From an uncultured Pelagibacteraceae bacterium (GTDB taxonomy: Bacteria > Pseudomonadota > Alphaproteobacteria > Pelagibacterales > Pelagibacteraceae): a DNA stretch of 41,788 nucleotides. The translations under genes were made by a program, and so were the position numbers. How positions within the stretch are numbered: the first letter of the stretch is position 1; each line of letters opens with the position of its first letter. The stretch lies in assembly GCA_902534465.1 (NCBI GenBank), contig CACAPU010000008.1, forward strand, positions 1 to 41,788, written 5' to 3'. The notes under the pieces are model-generated. The model did not search any database. It was not told the DNA's origin and saw nothing but the letters and a program-made list of their open reading frames with translations. Shown here piece after piece: positions 8,641 to 17,189 of the stretch.

Positions 8641-9930
8641 ATGAATAAAGAAAATATAATTGAATTTTTTAAATCAGGAATTAAGAACTCAAATAATATA
8701 AAAATTGGTGTTGAGCATGAAAAATTTCTTTTTTATAAAAAAAATAATAAAAGAATAAATTATTCTACCATCAAAGAGATTTTTAAAATTTTATATGAAT
8801 TCGGATGGAAGCCACACTTTGAGGAAAATAATGTAATTGCATTAAATAAAGAGGGCAAAAGCATAACCTTGGAACCAGGAAATCAAATTGAACTGGCGGG
8901 TGCACAACTAAATAATATTCACGAAGTTTGCTCTGAGGCAAATAATTATTTATTCGAACTTAAACAAGTTGTAGAAAAGTTAGATTTAAAAATAGTTAGT
9001 GCCGGATTTGACCCAATTTCTAGATTATCCGAAGTACCAAACAATCCAAAAAGAAGATATGAAGTGATGACAAAAGATATGCCCAAAGGTGGATCTCTTA
9101 GTTTGGATATGATGTACAGAACTTCGGGCACACAATTAAATTTAGATTATATTTCTGAAATAGATTTTACAAAAAAATTTAAACTTGCAAATTATTTAGT
9201 GCCTCTAAGTATATCACTTTTTGCTAATTCATCTATTGTGGAAAAAAAAGATAGCAAATATTTATCATATCGCTCAAAAGTATGGCAAGATACATCCAGA
9301 GGTGGTCTTCCTGAACTATTTTTAGAAAATGTTGACTTTGAGAAATACGCAGATTTTGTAATAAATTATCCAATATTATTATTAAAAAAAGACAATAGAT
9401 ATTTGTCAGGAGATAATTATAAATTTTCCGATTATATGACTGGAAATATAAAAAAAATAAATAATTCTTTACCAAATATTGATGATCTGGGTTTACATTT
9501 AAGCACAATATTTACTGAAAATAGATTAAAGCAATACATAGAACTAAGATCTATGGATACATGTGGCTGGGATTGTATATGTGCTGGCCCAGCTTTTTTC
9601 ACTGGGCTTTTATATGGTAATTTAGATGAAGCTTTGGAATTTATTTCAGGTTGGAAAAAAATAGATATCTTAAATGCTTATAAAGAAGCCCCAAGCAAAG
9701 GTTTAAATACACGTTTAATGGGTAAAGATATGCTTTTTTGGATTTCAAATTTATTAAAAATTGCTGAAAAGGGTTTAGAAAGACGAGATTTTACAGGAAA
9801 AAGTGGTTCTAATGAGGGTAAATACCTGAAACACCTTAATAAAGTTGTCAATAATAAAGAAACAGTTGCAAGTCATGTTATAAATAAATTCTCTAAATTT
9901 CAAAATTTAGAAGATTTATATGACAAGTAA
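8641..9930 (+). CDS. gshA: Glutamate-cysteine ligase, plant/alphaproteobacterial type
   Basis: This enzyme makes gamma-glutamylcysteine from glutamate, cysteine and ATP, the first step of glutathione synthesis. The 429-aa protein shows GVEHEKFLF near the N terminus, LEPGNQIELAGA, MMYRTSGTQLNLDY, SRGGLPELFLE and IELRSMDTCGWDCICAGPAF, all typical of the GCS2 group found in alphaproteobacteria and plants rather than the E. coli GshA type. The start at 8641 is 9 nt after the preceding stop. The gene overlaps gshB by 11 nt, so the two are translationally coupled and carry the complete pathway. Confidence 0.93.
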   Translation: MNKENIIEFFKSGIKNSNNIKIGVEHEKFLFYKKNNKRINYSTIKEIFKILYEFGWKPHFEENNVIALNKEGKSITLEPGNQIELAGAQLNNIHEVCSEANNYLFELKQVVEKLDLKIVSAGFDPISRLSEVPNNPKRRYEVMTKDMPKGGSLSLDMMYRTSGTQLNLDYISEIDFTKKFKLANYLVPLSISLFANSSIVEKKDSKYLSYRSKVWQDTSRGGLPELFLENVDFEKYADFVINYPILLLKKDNRYLSGDNYKFSDYMTGNIKKINNSLPNIDDLGLHLSTIFTENRLKQYIELRSMDTCGWDCICAGPAFFTGLLYGNLDEALEFISGWKKIDILNAYKEAPSKGLNTRLMGKDMLFWISNLLKIAEKGLERRDFTGKSGSNEGKYLKHLNKVVNNKETVASHVINKFSKFQNLEDLYDK

Positions 9931-10846
9931 ATTAATAGGAATTCAAGGCGATAAGTTAGATAAAATAAATATATCTACAGATACATCAATATTTTTAGCT
10001 CATGAAGCTCAAAATTTAGGATATAAAATATTTTATTATACTCCTTCAGACCTATCTATTATCAACAATAAAATATTAGTGAGTGGAGCATTTATAAAAT
10101 TAAGCTATAAAAGTAAATCATTTTACAAAGTTTATAAAAAACAAAAAATAGATATTGAAAAGATTAAATTTATTTTAATTAGACAAGACCCACCTTTCAA
10201 TTCAGAGTATTTAATTACCACTCTAATTTTAGATGATTTAAAAAAAACAAAAGTGATAAATAATCCAACTGCAATTAGAAATGTATCTGAAAAACTATAT
10301 TCAAAAAATTTTGTAAAGTATATGCCAGATACAATATTTACAAATGATATTAATGAAATTAGAAAATTTTTTAATAAAAACAAAAAAATTATTATGAAAC
10401 CAATAAATGGATATGGGGGGAATCAAATTCATCTTATTAAGAATAAGTTTAATAAAAAATTAATTACAAATTTTTTAAGAAAAAATGGACATTCAATGTT
10501 TCAAAAATTCTTAAAAAATATATCTAAAGGTGATAAAAGAGTTTTTATAATAAACGGGAAAGTATGTGGTGCAATCTCACGAGTTCCTAAAAAAGGTTCT
10601 TATTTAAGCAATATGAGCAAAGGCGCTGTACCAAAACTAACTAGCCTTACCAAAAAAGAAATTGGGATTTCAAAAATTATTGGTAAAAGATTAAAGAAAG
10701 ATAATATTTATTTTGCAGGAATAGACTTTATAGATCAACAGTTAAATGGAGATATTAATGTTACCTCCCCTACTGGATTAAAAACATACTTCGACCTATC
10801 TAAAATAAATCTTGCCAAGACATTTTGGAAAGGTTTAAAAGCTTGA
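9920..10846 (+). CDS. gshB: Glutathione synthetase
   Basis: GshB ligates glycine to gamma-glutamylcysteine using ATP. The 308-aa protein has the family's N-terminal segment (about 1-120, with IRQDPPFNSEYLITTLIL) and an ATP-grasp domain with IMKPINGYGGNQIHLI, GDKRVFIINGKVCGAISRVP and a terminal DINVTSPTGL motif that supplies metal- and substrate-binding residues. Its ATG overlaps the end of gshA by 11 nt, and its stop overlaps the TTG start of the next transporter gene (TTGA). It needs glycine, a nutrient many SAR11 strains must acquire; that link is background knowledge and not shown here. Confidence 0.94.
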   Translation: MTSKLIGIQGDKLDKINISTDTSIFLAHEAQNLGYKIFYYTPSDLSIINNKILVSGAFIKLSYKSKSFYKVYKKQKIDIEKIKFILIRQDPPFNSEYLITTLILDDLKKTKVINNPTAIRNVSEKLYSKNFVKYMPDTIFTNDINEIRKFFNKNKKIIMKPINGYGGNQIHLIKNKFNKKLITNFLRKNGHSMFQKFLKNISKGDKRVFIINGKVCGAISRVPKKGSYLSNMSKGAVPKLTSLTKKEIGISKIIGKRLKKDNIYFAGIDFIDQQLNGDINVTSPTGLKTYFDLSKINLAKTFWKGLKA

Positions 10847-11718
10847 ATAAATTATCTGATCAAAAAAAAGGATCATTACTAGCTTTCGTAGCTGTAATGT
10901 TCATAACACCTGACTCACTTTTAATTAGACTTTCTAATATTGAAACTTGGGGAATGCTTTTTTATAGAGGTATAATCCCTTTTTTAGTGGTTTTTATTGG
11001 ATTATTATTATTTTATAGAAAAAAATTCATAAACGCATTTTTAAAAGTTGGTATTGTTGGCATATTTTATGCTATCAGCTTTTCAATATGTAATATTACT
11101 TTTATAATATCTATTCAAAATACAAATGTAGCTAATACATTGATCATGATTGCATTAGCACCAATGCTATCTGCAATTTTAGGAGCTATCTTTTTAAAAG
11201 AAATACCAGATAAAGGAACTTGGATAGCTATTTTTATTACATTTTTTGCTGTTTTATTTATATTCTATGACTCGATAAAAATTGGGAACCTCTTTGGAAA
11301 TATTATGGGATTTGTTACGGCTGCTGGCTTAGCAGTCAATGCTGTGCTTATAAGATATGCCAAAGATAGAGATCTCTTGCCGTCCGCTGTCATGGGAAAG
11401 TTAGGAGTTGCAGTTTTTGCCTTCTTTTTTGTAGAAAACTTCAATTTAATCGGATCTGATCAGATTTATATACCTTTGATGTGCATAGTTTGTGTAGCTC
11501 TTCCATTTGTTTTAGTAACAATTGCACCTAGATTTATTCCAGCTGAGGAAGTGAATTTATTTTTCTTGCTTGAGACTATAATTGGCCCAATTTGGGTTTG
11601 GTTGGTTATTAAAGAGCAACCAACTTTAGAGACCATTATTGGGGGGATTATAATTATAACAACTATAGGCATACACTCATTTTTAAAACTAAGAGAACGT
11701 CAAAATATTAATAATTAA
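10843..11718 (+). CDS. EamA/DMT family transporter
   Basis: This is a membrane protein of about 291 aa with ten predicted helices in two EamA repeats. Typical segments are NTNVANTLIMIALAPMLSA with FLKEIPDKGTW at the end of the first repeat, and FLLETIIGPIWVWLVIKEQP in the second. EamA proteins move metabolites or drugs; the substrate is not predictable. The TTG at 10843 (MNKLSDQKKG) forms a 4-nt TTGA overlap with the gshB stop and is preferred over another TTG at 10825 inside gshB. Coupling to gshAB raises the possibility of a thiol- or amino-acid-related substrate, but this is inference only. Confidence 0.85.
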   Translation: MNKLSDQKKGSLLAFVAVMFITPDSLLIRLSNIETWGMLFYRGIIPFLVVFIGLLLFYRKKFINAFLKVGIVGIFYAISFSICNITFIISIQNTNVANTLIMIALAPMLSAILGAIFLKEIPDKGTWIAIFITFFAVLFIFYDSIKIGNLFGNIMGFVTAAGLAVNAVLIRYAKDRDLLPSAVMGKLGVAVFAFFFVENFNLIGSDQIYIPLMCIVCVALPFVLVTIAPRFIPAEEVNLFFLLETIIGPIWVWLVIKEQPTLETIIGGIIIITTIGIHSFLKLRERQNINN

Positions 11719-11723
11719 TTTCT

Positions 11724-11741
11724 TGATTTAATATTAAATCA
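11724..11741. promoter_or_regulatory. Perfect 18-nt palindrome in the DMT-MFS gap
   Basis: TGATTTAATATTAAATCA is its own reverse complement and lies in the 41-bp gap between the two transporter genes, ending 18 bp before the MFS ATG. Even-spaced palindromes of this size can be operators for dimeric regulators. It has no T-run, so it is not a typical terminator. AT-rich DNA makes chance palindromes more likely. Confidence 0.3.
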
Positions 11742-11759
11742 TCCATAGATAGCGAAATT

Positions 11760-13055
11760 ATGGAAAAGATATTAAAAAACTCATGGGCACTTTTTACTGG
11801 AATGGGGCTAATTATGTTGGCTCACGGTTTTCAAGTTTCTTTACTTGGAGTAAGAGCTGTACATGAGAGTTTTAGTATAACAGCTACAGGGTTTATGTTA
11901 ACGGGATATTTTGTTGGATACTTTATTGGTGCGCGAACAGTCCCCATCCTTGTTTCAAGAGTAGGTCATATAAGAGTGTTTGCAGCATTTGCATCAATTG
12001 CATCAATAGTAGTATTAGTCCATTCAATTATCATAAATCCATTTACTTGGTTTTTGCTTAGAGTTATTTCAGGATTTTCAATGGTTTGTCTTTATACAAT
12101 TGCAGAAAGTTGGTTGAACGATAGAGCAAGTAACAAAAACAGAGGAAGTGTTCTATCAATTTATATGATTGTACTCTTTGGCTCTATGGCAATAGGAATG
12201 TTTTTTTTAAATTTTAGTAGACCAGAAAATTTCGAACCATTTATTCTAGTTTCGTTATTTATGTCTTGTTCACTTGTTCCAATTCTACTCACAAAAAAGA
12301 AAGCCCCAAAATTTAAAAAAATTATTGGAATGAAAATTAAGGAACTTTATGAAGCCTCCCCTTTTGGTATGGTAGGTGCTATTTTATGTGGTGTTTGTCA
12401 TTCAGCAATGTTTGCATTAATTGCAGTATATGCTGCAGCAATGAATTTTAGTATATTTGAAATATCTTTTGTAACTTTTCTGGTTGCAATTTCTGGTGCT
12501 ATCTCACAGTGGCCAATTGGAAAACTATCTGACATATATGATAGAAGAACGGTAACTGTTTATTCTACTTTTGCTGCAGCTTTTTTTGCGCTATGTGCGA
12601 TTTTTTCTGTTGGAACAATGCATTTACCTGATGGATTGGCAAGTTCAAAATTTTGGTTTTATATATTTACAGGTTTATATGCTTTCTTCAGTCTTCCAAT
12701 GTTTGCTTTGATATTTGCGCATACAAATGATTTTGTAGCTAAAGAAAAGTTTGTTTCTGCTGGCGCTGGTTTGCAATTTGCTTTTGGTATGGGAGCGATG
12801 AGTGGACCATTTCTATGTTCTTTATTTATGGATCTAATTGGAGAAAATGGCTATTTTATTTTTTTAATCATATTCCATATTTTGATAGGTGCTTATGGTA
12901 TTTACAGAATGAAGGTTAGAGAAGTTGTTGAAAACCCAGACTCTCAGTTTACTCCTTTACCGACTACAATTACGCCAATTGGCCTAGAGTTAAATCCTGC
13001 AACAGAACCAATTGATGAACCAATACGAGTGAATAATCAAAGTAATAATAAATAA
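11760..13055 (+). CDS. MFS transporter, YcaD-like
   Basis: The 431-aa protein has about twelve membrane helices. Conserved major-facilitator features include GYFVGYFIGARTVPILVSRVGHIRVF in the loop between helices 2 and 3, RVISGFSMVCLYTIAESWLNDRA, and SQWPIGKLSDIYDRRTVTVYST between helices 8 and 9. The AESWLND and QWPIGKLSD segments are like those of the YcaD branch. The C-terminal tail (about 395-431) is hydrophilic and rich in Pro, Thr and Asn. Substrate unknown. No clear Shine-Dalgarno sequence precedes the ATG. Confidence 0.87.
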   Translation: MEKILKNSWALFTGMGLIMLAHGFQVSLLGVRAVHESFSITATGFMLTGYFVGYFIGARTVPILVSRVGHIRVFAAFASIASIVVLVHSIIINPFTWFLLRVISGFSMVCLYTIAESWLNDRASNKNRGSVLSIYMIVLFGSMAIGMFFLNFSRPENFEPFILVSLFMSCSLVPILLTKKKAPKFKKIIGMKIKELYEASPFGMVGAILCGVCHSAMFALIAVYAAAMNFSIFEISFVTFLVAISGAISQWPIGKLSDIYDRRTVTVYSTFAAAFFALCAIFSVGTMHLPDGLASSKFWFYIFTGLYAFFSLPMFALIFAHTNDFVAKEKFVSAGAGLQFAFGMGAMSGPFLCSLFMDLIGENGYFIFLIIFHILIGAYGIYRMKVREVVENPDSQFTPLPTTITPIGLELNPATEPIDEPIRVNNQSNNK

Positions 13056-13099
13056 TAAATTTTTGTTACAAAACTAGTATTTAATTATAAAATTTTATA

Positions 13100-13879
13100 A
13101 TGAATAATTTTTTAAAATTTTTAATTAAACTTTCAAACTTTAGTCGTTATATATCTCTAATTACATTAAAAATTTTAAAACTTTTTAAAAAAAATAGAGG
13201 ATATTTCAATGTTGGAAACAATATTATGTTTCTAGATTTTTTAGATCCAATAGATAGAAAAATTATTATCAGTCAAAAATATGAACATAATGAAATCTCT
13301 ACACTTAAAGAATTATCAAAAAACTTCGATGTAGTTTATTTTTTTGATATAGGTGCAAATAATGGTTACTATTCGATAAAATTTGCAGAGTTTTATGAAA
13401 ATATTAAAATAATAGCATTTGAACCAAATGATGAAGCATATTTTAAGTTTAAAAAAACCTTAGATGCAAATCAAAATTTTTCAAAAAGGATAACCTTACA
13501 CAATTTTGGCTTATCAGATAAAAATTCTACGGAAAGAATGAGATCTAAGGTTAAATATGGCTACACTCAAACTGGAGGATCAACTATTCACGATGGAAAA
13601 AAATATGATGATGTAAAAATTTATGATGCTAATTTTAAAATCGCTGATGAATTGTTAGATATAAAAAATTCAAATTTAATATTAAAAATTGATGTAGAAG
13701 GTCATGAGTTAAATGTTTTAAAAGGATTAAAAAAAATAATAAACCAAAATAATTGTATACTTCAAATCGAGATATTTGAAAAAAATTTCGAAATTATTAA
13801 CGAATTCTTACTAAAAAATAATTTTAGACAATTGAGTGTTGAAAATTTTAATTCTAATTATTTTTATTCAAAAACTTGA
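13100..13879 (+). CDS. FkbM family methyltransferase
   Basis: The 259-aa protein carries the SAM-binding motif FDIGANNGYYSIKFAEF (from about residue 82), then IIAFEPNDEAYFKFKKTL and the post-II segment LILKIDVEGHELNVLKGL, which together define the FkbM methyltransferase group. Members O-methylate sugars or secondary metabolites. The N-terminal 30 residues are basic and hydrophobic and may contact the membrane. It stands alone, separated by 44 bp from the MFS gene, and converges on the next gene. No glycosyltransferases lie nearby, so the target is unknown. Confidence 0.85.
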   Translation: MNNFLKFLIKLSNFSRYISLITLKILKLFKKNRGYFNVGNNIMFLDFLDPIDRKIIISQKYEHNEISTLKELSKNFDVVYFFDIGANNGYYSIKFAEFYENIKIIAFEPNDEAYFKFKKTLDANQNFSKRITLHNFGLSDKNSTERMRSKVKYGYTQTGGSTIHDGKKYDDVKIYDANFKIADELLDIKNSNLILKIDVEGHELNVLKGLKKIINQNNCILQIEIFEKNFEIINEFLLKNNFRQLSVENFNSNYFYSKT

Positions 13880-13932
13880 AATATTAATAAATAAAAATAA
13901 TCCAATATATAGTTATAAATTTTCAAAATAAA

Positions 13933-14958
13933 TTAATAACCTAAATACGGGTCTACCTGATTATCCAAATCTTCTTTGTTAATAAACAATTTTAAATTTT
14001 TAAAAAACTTTTCTAAGACCATGTCTATATAATTCCCTTTGCTATCAGAGGATACATGAGGTGTAATTATTAAATTTGGAATATCCCATAATTTAGAATT
14101 TCTATTGATGGGCTCTTCTGAAAAAACATCTAAAATTGCTCCAGAAATTTCATTTTTTTGAAGTTTTATTATTAAATGTTCATAATCCATTACAGATGCA
14201 CGTCCAATGTTAACAATTCCACATGAATTTTTTAGAGCATCCAATCTTTTCTTATTTATTAATCCTTTCGTTTCATTAGTTTCTGGAACAGCTAAATAAA
14301 GAAAATCAGCATCAGGTAAAACTTCATCAATTCTGTCAAATGTAACAACTTTTAAACATCCTTCTACTTTTCTTCCCCTTCTATTTACACCAATTACATT
14401 TGCTCCTAATGAACTGATATGTTTAATCATTGATCCTCCTAATGATCCAGTACCAACTACCAAAACTTTTTTATTTTCAATTGGGTTGCTTAGTAAAGTT
14501 ACAAAATCACTTTTTCTTTGATTGGTAACTATTTTTGTCATATGATTTTGAAGCATCAAAATACTCATCAAACCAAATTCCCCTGCTTTTTTTGCGTGTA
14601 TGCCACTACTATTCGTTAAAACTAAATCCTTTTTAATCCAATTAAATGGATATAGGTGGTTAACACCAGCTGAAACAATGTGAATCCATTTTAAATTTGG
14701 TGCAATTTTACCTAAATCATTTGTTGGAAAGTCCCAAGCAAGTAGAATATCTGCATCTTTCATCGAAGAAATCCAATTGTCATCATCCCAATCAACCAAA
14801 TATGAGACTTTATTCTTTATCTCAGGAAATTTATTAAGCTTAGTTTCAAACAAATCTTTTGGAACGCTACTATTTTTTTCACCTTCTAAATCACAAGGTA
14901 AACAACCTTTTTTCCAGTGATTATTTCTTATATGGATTTTAATTTTACCTTTAGACAT
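13933..14958 (-). CDS. D-2-hydroxyacid dehydrogenase, GhrA-like
   Basis: The 341-aa protein has the NAD(P)-binding loop VVGTGSLGGSMI (GTGSLGG at 169-175) and the catalytic set of this family: Arg253 in NIGRAS, Glu282 in SEEP and His301 in ITPHVS. NRRGRK after the second beta strand carries basic residues that would favour NADPH. Such enzymes reduce glyoxylate, hydroxypyruvate or other 2-keto acids. The N-terminal catalytic domain is divergent, so the true substrate is uncertain. It is convergent with the FkbM gene and divergent from the YajQ gene, and appears to be transcribed alone. Confidence 0.86.
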   Translation of the reverse strand: MSKGKIKIHIRNNHWKKGCLPCDLEGEKNSSVPKDLFETKLNKFPEIKNKVSYLVDWDDDNWISSMKDADILLAWDFPTNDLGKIAPNLKWIHIVSAGVNHLYPFNWIKKDLVLTNSSGIHAKKAGEFGLMSILMLQNHMTKIVTNQRKSDFVTLLSNPIENKKVLVVGTGSLGGSMIKHISSLGANVIGVNRRGRKVEGCLKVVTFDRIDEVLPDADFLYLAVPETNETKGLINKKRLDALKNSCGIVNIGRASVMDYEHLIIKLQKNEISGAILDVFSEEPINRNSKLWDIPNLIITPHVSSDSKGNYIDMVLEKFFKNLKLFINKEDLDNQVDPYLGY

Positions 14959-15055
14959 TTAAAATTAAAATATACTAAAATTTAGAAAATTATAACAATG
15001 ATTAAAGAATGTTGTTCTAATAAAAAAATGTAATATTGTATAGAATATTTAAATT

Positions 15056-15541
15056 ATGCCTTCATTTGATGTAATAAGTAAAATTAATTATCAAGAATTT
15101 GACAATGCTCTTGCAAATTGTTTAAGAGAAATTGCTAACCGATATGATTTTAAGGGACTTAATATTTCAATTGAGAGAAAAGATAAAATAATAACTAAAA
15201 TAGCGCCAGATGAATTAAAATTAAAACAAGTAACAGAATTGCTACAAGTTCATCTTATAAGAAGAAAGGTAGACCCAAGGGTAATAAACGTTAAAAATTC
15301 AGAAGGTGCAGCAGGTGGAACTATCAGGCAAATCAGTGAATTAACAGAGGGAATAAGCCAAGAAAATGCTAAGAAAATTATTGCTGATGTAAAAAAACTA
15401 AAACTTAAAATCCAAATTAAAATTCAAGGAGAAGAATTAAGAGTACAAGGGAAAAAAAGAGATGATCTTCAAGAAGCAATATCTGCAATAGAAGCTATGG
15501 ATATAGGACTTCCAATTGAATTTATAAACTTTAGAGATTAA
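15056..15541 (+). CDS. YajQ family nucleotide-binding protein
   Basis: The 161-aa length and sequence fit YajQ (E. coli form about 163 aa): MPSFDVISKINYQEFDNAL at the start, then RYDFKG, and a second half with VRGKKRDDLQEAI-like wording (VQGKKRDDLQEAISA) and GLPIEFINFRD at the end. The protein folds as two ferredoxin-like domains. Homologues bind cyclic di-GMP in Xanthomonas and nucleic acids or nucleotides elsewhere. No cyclic di-GMP synthase or phosphodiesterase is in this window, so the ligand here is open. Confidence 0.93.
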   Translation: MPSFDVISKINYQEFDNALANCLREIANRYDFKGLNISIERKDKIITKIAPDELKLKQVTELLQVHLIRRKVDPRVINVKNSEGAAGGTIRQISELTEGISQENAKKIIADVKKLKLKIQIKIQGEELRVQGKKRDDLQEAISAIEAMDIGLPIEFINFRD

Positions 15542-15547
15542 TCAAAT

Positions 15548-15670
15548 ATGATTGAAATCATTTTAGGTATATTCGTTATTGTTGTCGTAGGTTTTTATTT
15601 ATTTAGACCTACTTCAAAACAAGAAGAGAAAGATTTGAAATCTAAAAACAATTGGCGTGGTGGATTTTAA
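15548..15670 (+). CDS. Small single-span membrane protein (40 aa)
   Basis: ATG at 15548 opens a 40-codon frame ending in TAA at 15668-15670. It encodes MIEIILGIFVIVVVGFYLF, a clear membrane helix, then a polar tail with RPTSKQEEKD and WRGGF. It starts 6 nt after the YajQ stop and could be co-transcribed. The hydrophobic helix followed by a charged tail argues for a real gene, but no family was recognised and no strong ribosome binding site is visible. Confidence 0.5.
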   Translation: MIEIILGIFVIVVVGFYLFRPTSKQEEKDLKSKNNWRGGF

Positions 15671-15783
15671 AGGTCAAACTAGAAATAGAACTAGAACAAG
15701 GTGAGATAAATATGTTGAAAATTTTATTGATTGGGAATTTGTTGAGTCTATATTAGCTTAATTAATTAAAGAAAGGGAATACT

Positions 15784-16041
15784 ATGAACTTTGTTGGAAC
15801 AACAACATACGAAGGAACTAAAAAAGATGCAGATGAATTATACAGCATGTTCAAAGATGATCTTGCAAAATGCACGTCATCATTTGAATGGGCTCACATT
15901 CGTGAAGGTAAAATGATTTTTATTGCAAATGTAACTGATGAAGAAAAATTTTATGCCTTATTTGAAGATCAAAGATCTAAAGACTGGAACGCAAAGTTTA
16001 ATGCTAAAGACGAAGCTTGGAAACTTGAGAAAATAATGTAA
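15784..16041 (+). CDS. Hypothetical protein (85 aa), possible ferredoxin-like fold
   Basis: The protein is soluble, with no signal peptide or membrane helix. Alternating strands and helices (NFVGTTTYEG, KKDADELYSMFKDDLA, GKMIFIANVTDEEKFYALF) suggest a small alpha/beta sandwich like the dimeric ferredoxin-like fold, but no family signature was recognised. AAGGG at 15773-15777 lies 6 nt before the ATG and is a better ribosome site than most genes here have. It probably forms its own unit after a 113-nt gap. Confidence 0.6.
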   Translation: MNFVGTTTYEGTKKDADELYSMFKDDLAKCTSSFEWAHIREGKMIFIANVTDEEKFYALFEDQRSKDWNAKFNAKDEAWKLEKIM

Positions 16042-16042
16042 C

Positions 16043-16066
16043 TAGTTCCCAAACTAGAACTTTTTG
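16043..16066 (+). terminator. Possible weak terminator after the 85-aa gene
   Basis: The repeats AGTTC and GAACT are separated by CCAAACTA and followed by TTTTG. An alternative CTAG...CTAG pairing overlaps it. The five-base stem is short, so termination is uncertain. Confidence 0.3.
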
Positions 16067-16090
16067 AGGTATAAAAAGAAAAGTGAAGGT

Positions 16091-16159
16091 GTGAACAAAA
16101 AAAACGCAAGTAAACTCTGGAAAATTATTCAGGAAGCTGGCGATTATTTGGTGGGCTAG
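16091..16159 (+). pseudogene. Truncated 5' copy of the 75-aa gene at 17290
   Basis: From its GTG, this stretch matches the first 60 nt of the 17290 gene at 57 of 60 positions (differences at codons 2, 4 and 9). Identity stops sharply after the GDYL codons, where this copy reads Val-Gly-TAG, leaving a 22-codon frame. Similarity also begins at the start codon: the sequences just upstream do not match. It is most simply a decayed or recombinational gene fragment. A 22-aa leader peptide cannot be excluded. Confidence 0.75.
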
Positions 16160-16349
16160 TGGTACACACTACCTCACACGACTTCACACTAGTTATGCGG
16201 ATATTTTAATTTTCACCAAAAATAAATCGCTTAAAGACTCATCAATTTAAGCAAAAAACTATACCGCAAACTATACCAAGTTGAGATAAATAAAATAGCC
16301 ATTTTCAAAGCAAATAGACTCATGGTCCATGATTTGGTAATCTTGGATT
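16160..16349. other. Non-coding stretch with short repeats before the exported hydrolase gene
   Basis: No credible gene lies here. Three imperfect 10-nt tandem units, CACACTACCT, CACACGACTT and CACACTAGTT, occupy 16165-16194. The 10-nt unit AAACTATACC occurs twice with a 12-nt period (16256-16265 and 16268-16277). A 13-nt inverted repeat TCATGGTCCATGA sits at 16320-16332, 17 nt before the next ATG. With the fragment at 16091, the gene-free span is about 308 nt, the longest in this otherwise packed window. Confidence 0.55.
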
Positions 16350-17189
16350 ATGAAAAAACTCTTAGGGATCGTGTTTCTTGGTTTGTTGTTGAGTGGAAAC
16401 TCTAACGCTTGTGAAAAAGAGGATTTCATAAAATATATATCAGCAGGTAAAAACAAATGTATAGCAATTTTAAATTTAGGAAAAATTGAAAAGAGTAAAA
16501 AAAACTTAATAGTATTTCTTCATGGTGATGGTAGTCCTAATTCTCCAAGGCCAGGAATACCCAAAAAAAGTCAAATTAGATTTGCAAAAGAATTAATAAA
16601 CGATGATAACAATATTTTTCTTTTTGCAAGACCTGGTTACTTTATTAGAGAAAGAGGCAGTAGTGAAGAGGATAGATATTCATCAGGACCTCGTAACGCT
16701 ATAAAGAGTACAGTAGTAAATTATGATTGGAAAAATTTTCAAATACTAGTACCTGCATTACAAAATCTTAAAAAATATTATAAACCAAAAAAACTAATTT
16801 TAATTGGTCATTCTGGAGGAGCTTATCAGGGAGGTACTATTCATGGAAAAGTACCAGGATTAGTTGATATGAATATTTTGATCTCTTGCCCGTGTGACTG
16901 GGAAATTAGAAAAAAACTAAGCAACGGTAAAAAATGGGAAACCAAATCTCAATTGAAAGAACTAAAAAAAAACTCACCAAGTTTCAATTATAAAGATATA
17001 GATTTAAAATCTCTCAATATATTAATTGTTGGAAAAGATGATAAAAATACAGCTCCAGGAGTTTCAAAATATTATTATGATTTACTTAAAAAGAAAAAAC
17101 TACAAGTTAAGTTACATATTATTGATGGAGGTCACGGATTAAGGTCTATGCCAACAATTGGATCTATAATTAAAGAATATATAAACTAA
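16350..17189 (+). CDS. Exported alpha/beta hydrolase
   Basis: The 279-aa protein opens with a signal peptide, MKKLLGIVFLGLLLSGNSNA, with likely cleavage after residue 20, before Cys21. The hydrolase fold shows LIVFLHGDGS (oxyanion-hole HGDG, 58-61), nucleophile Ser155 in IGHSGG, a likely acid at Asp230 or Asp231 in VGKDDKNTA, and catalytic His262 in DGGHGL. It should act in the periplasm as an esterase, lipase or peptidase; the substrate is unknown. Cys21 after NA could suggest a lipoprotein, but the lipobox is poor. The first 33 nt are repeated at 17189, just after this gene. Confidence 0.8.
   Translation: MKKLLGIVFLGLLLSGNSNACEKEDFIKYISAGKNKCIAILNLGKIEKSKKNLIVFLHGDGSPNSPRPGIPKKSQIRFAKELINDDNNIFLFARPGYFIRERGSSEEDRYSSGPRNAIKSTVVNYDWKNFQILVPALQNLKKYYKPKKLILIGHSGGAYQGGTIHGKVPGLVDMNILISCPCDWEIRKKLSNGKKWETKSQLKELKKNSPSFNYKDIDLKSLNILIVGKDDKNTAPGVSKYYYDLLKKKKLQVKLHIIDGGHGLRSMPTIGSIIKEYIN

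Noticed and set aside
9233..9508. 91-codon open frame on the - strand inside gshA
   Set aside because: It is fully within a conserved enzyme gene, has no ribosome site or recognisable domain, and looks like a by-product of AT-rich codons.
15000..15055. Promoter with TTGTTC and TATAGA before the YajQ gene
   Set aside because: The elements are about 21 bp apart, too far for a normal sigma-70 promoter, and AT-rich DNA offers many such matches.
15713..15757. 14-codon frame starting ATGTTGAAAATT between two small genes
   Set aside because: Too short, with no ribosome site that decides it and no conserved feature. Treated as non-coding.
16160..16349. Possible attachment site or integrase remnant
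   Set aside because: Short repeats are present, but no tRNA, integrase gene or matching second repeat was found in the window.
16350..16415. Lipoprotein call for the exported hydrolase based on Cys21
   Set aside because: The residues before Cys21 (NSNA) do not make a good lipobox, so ordinary signal peptidase cleavage is preferred.
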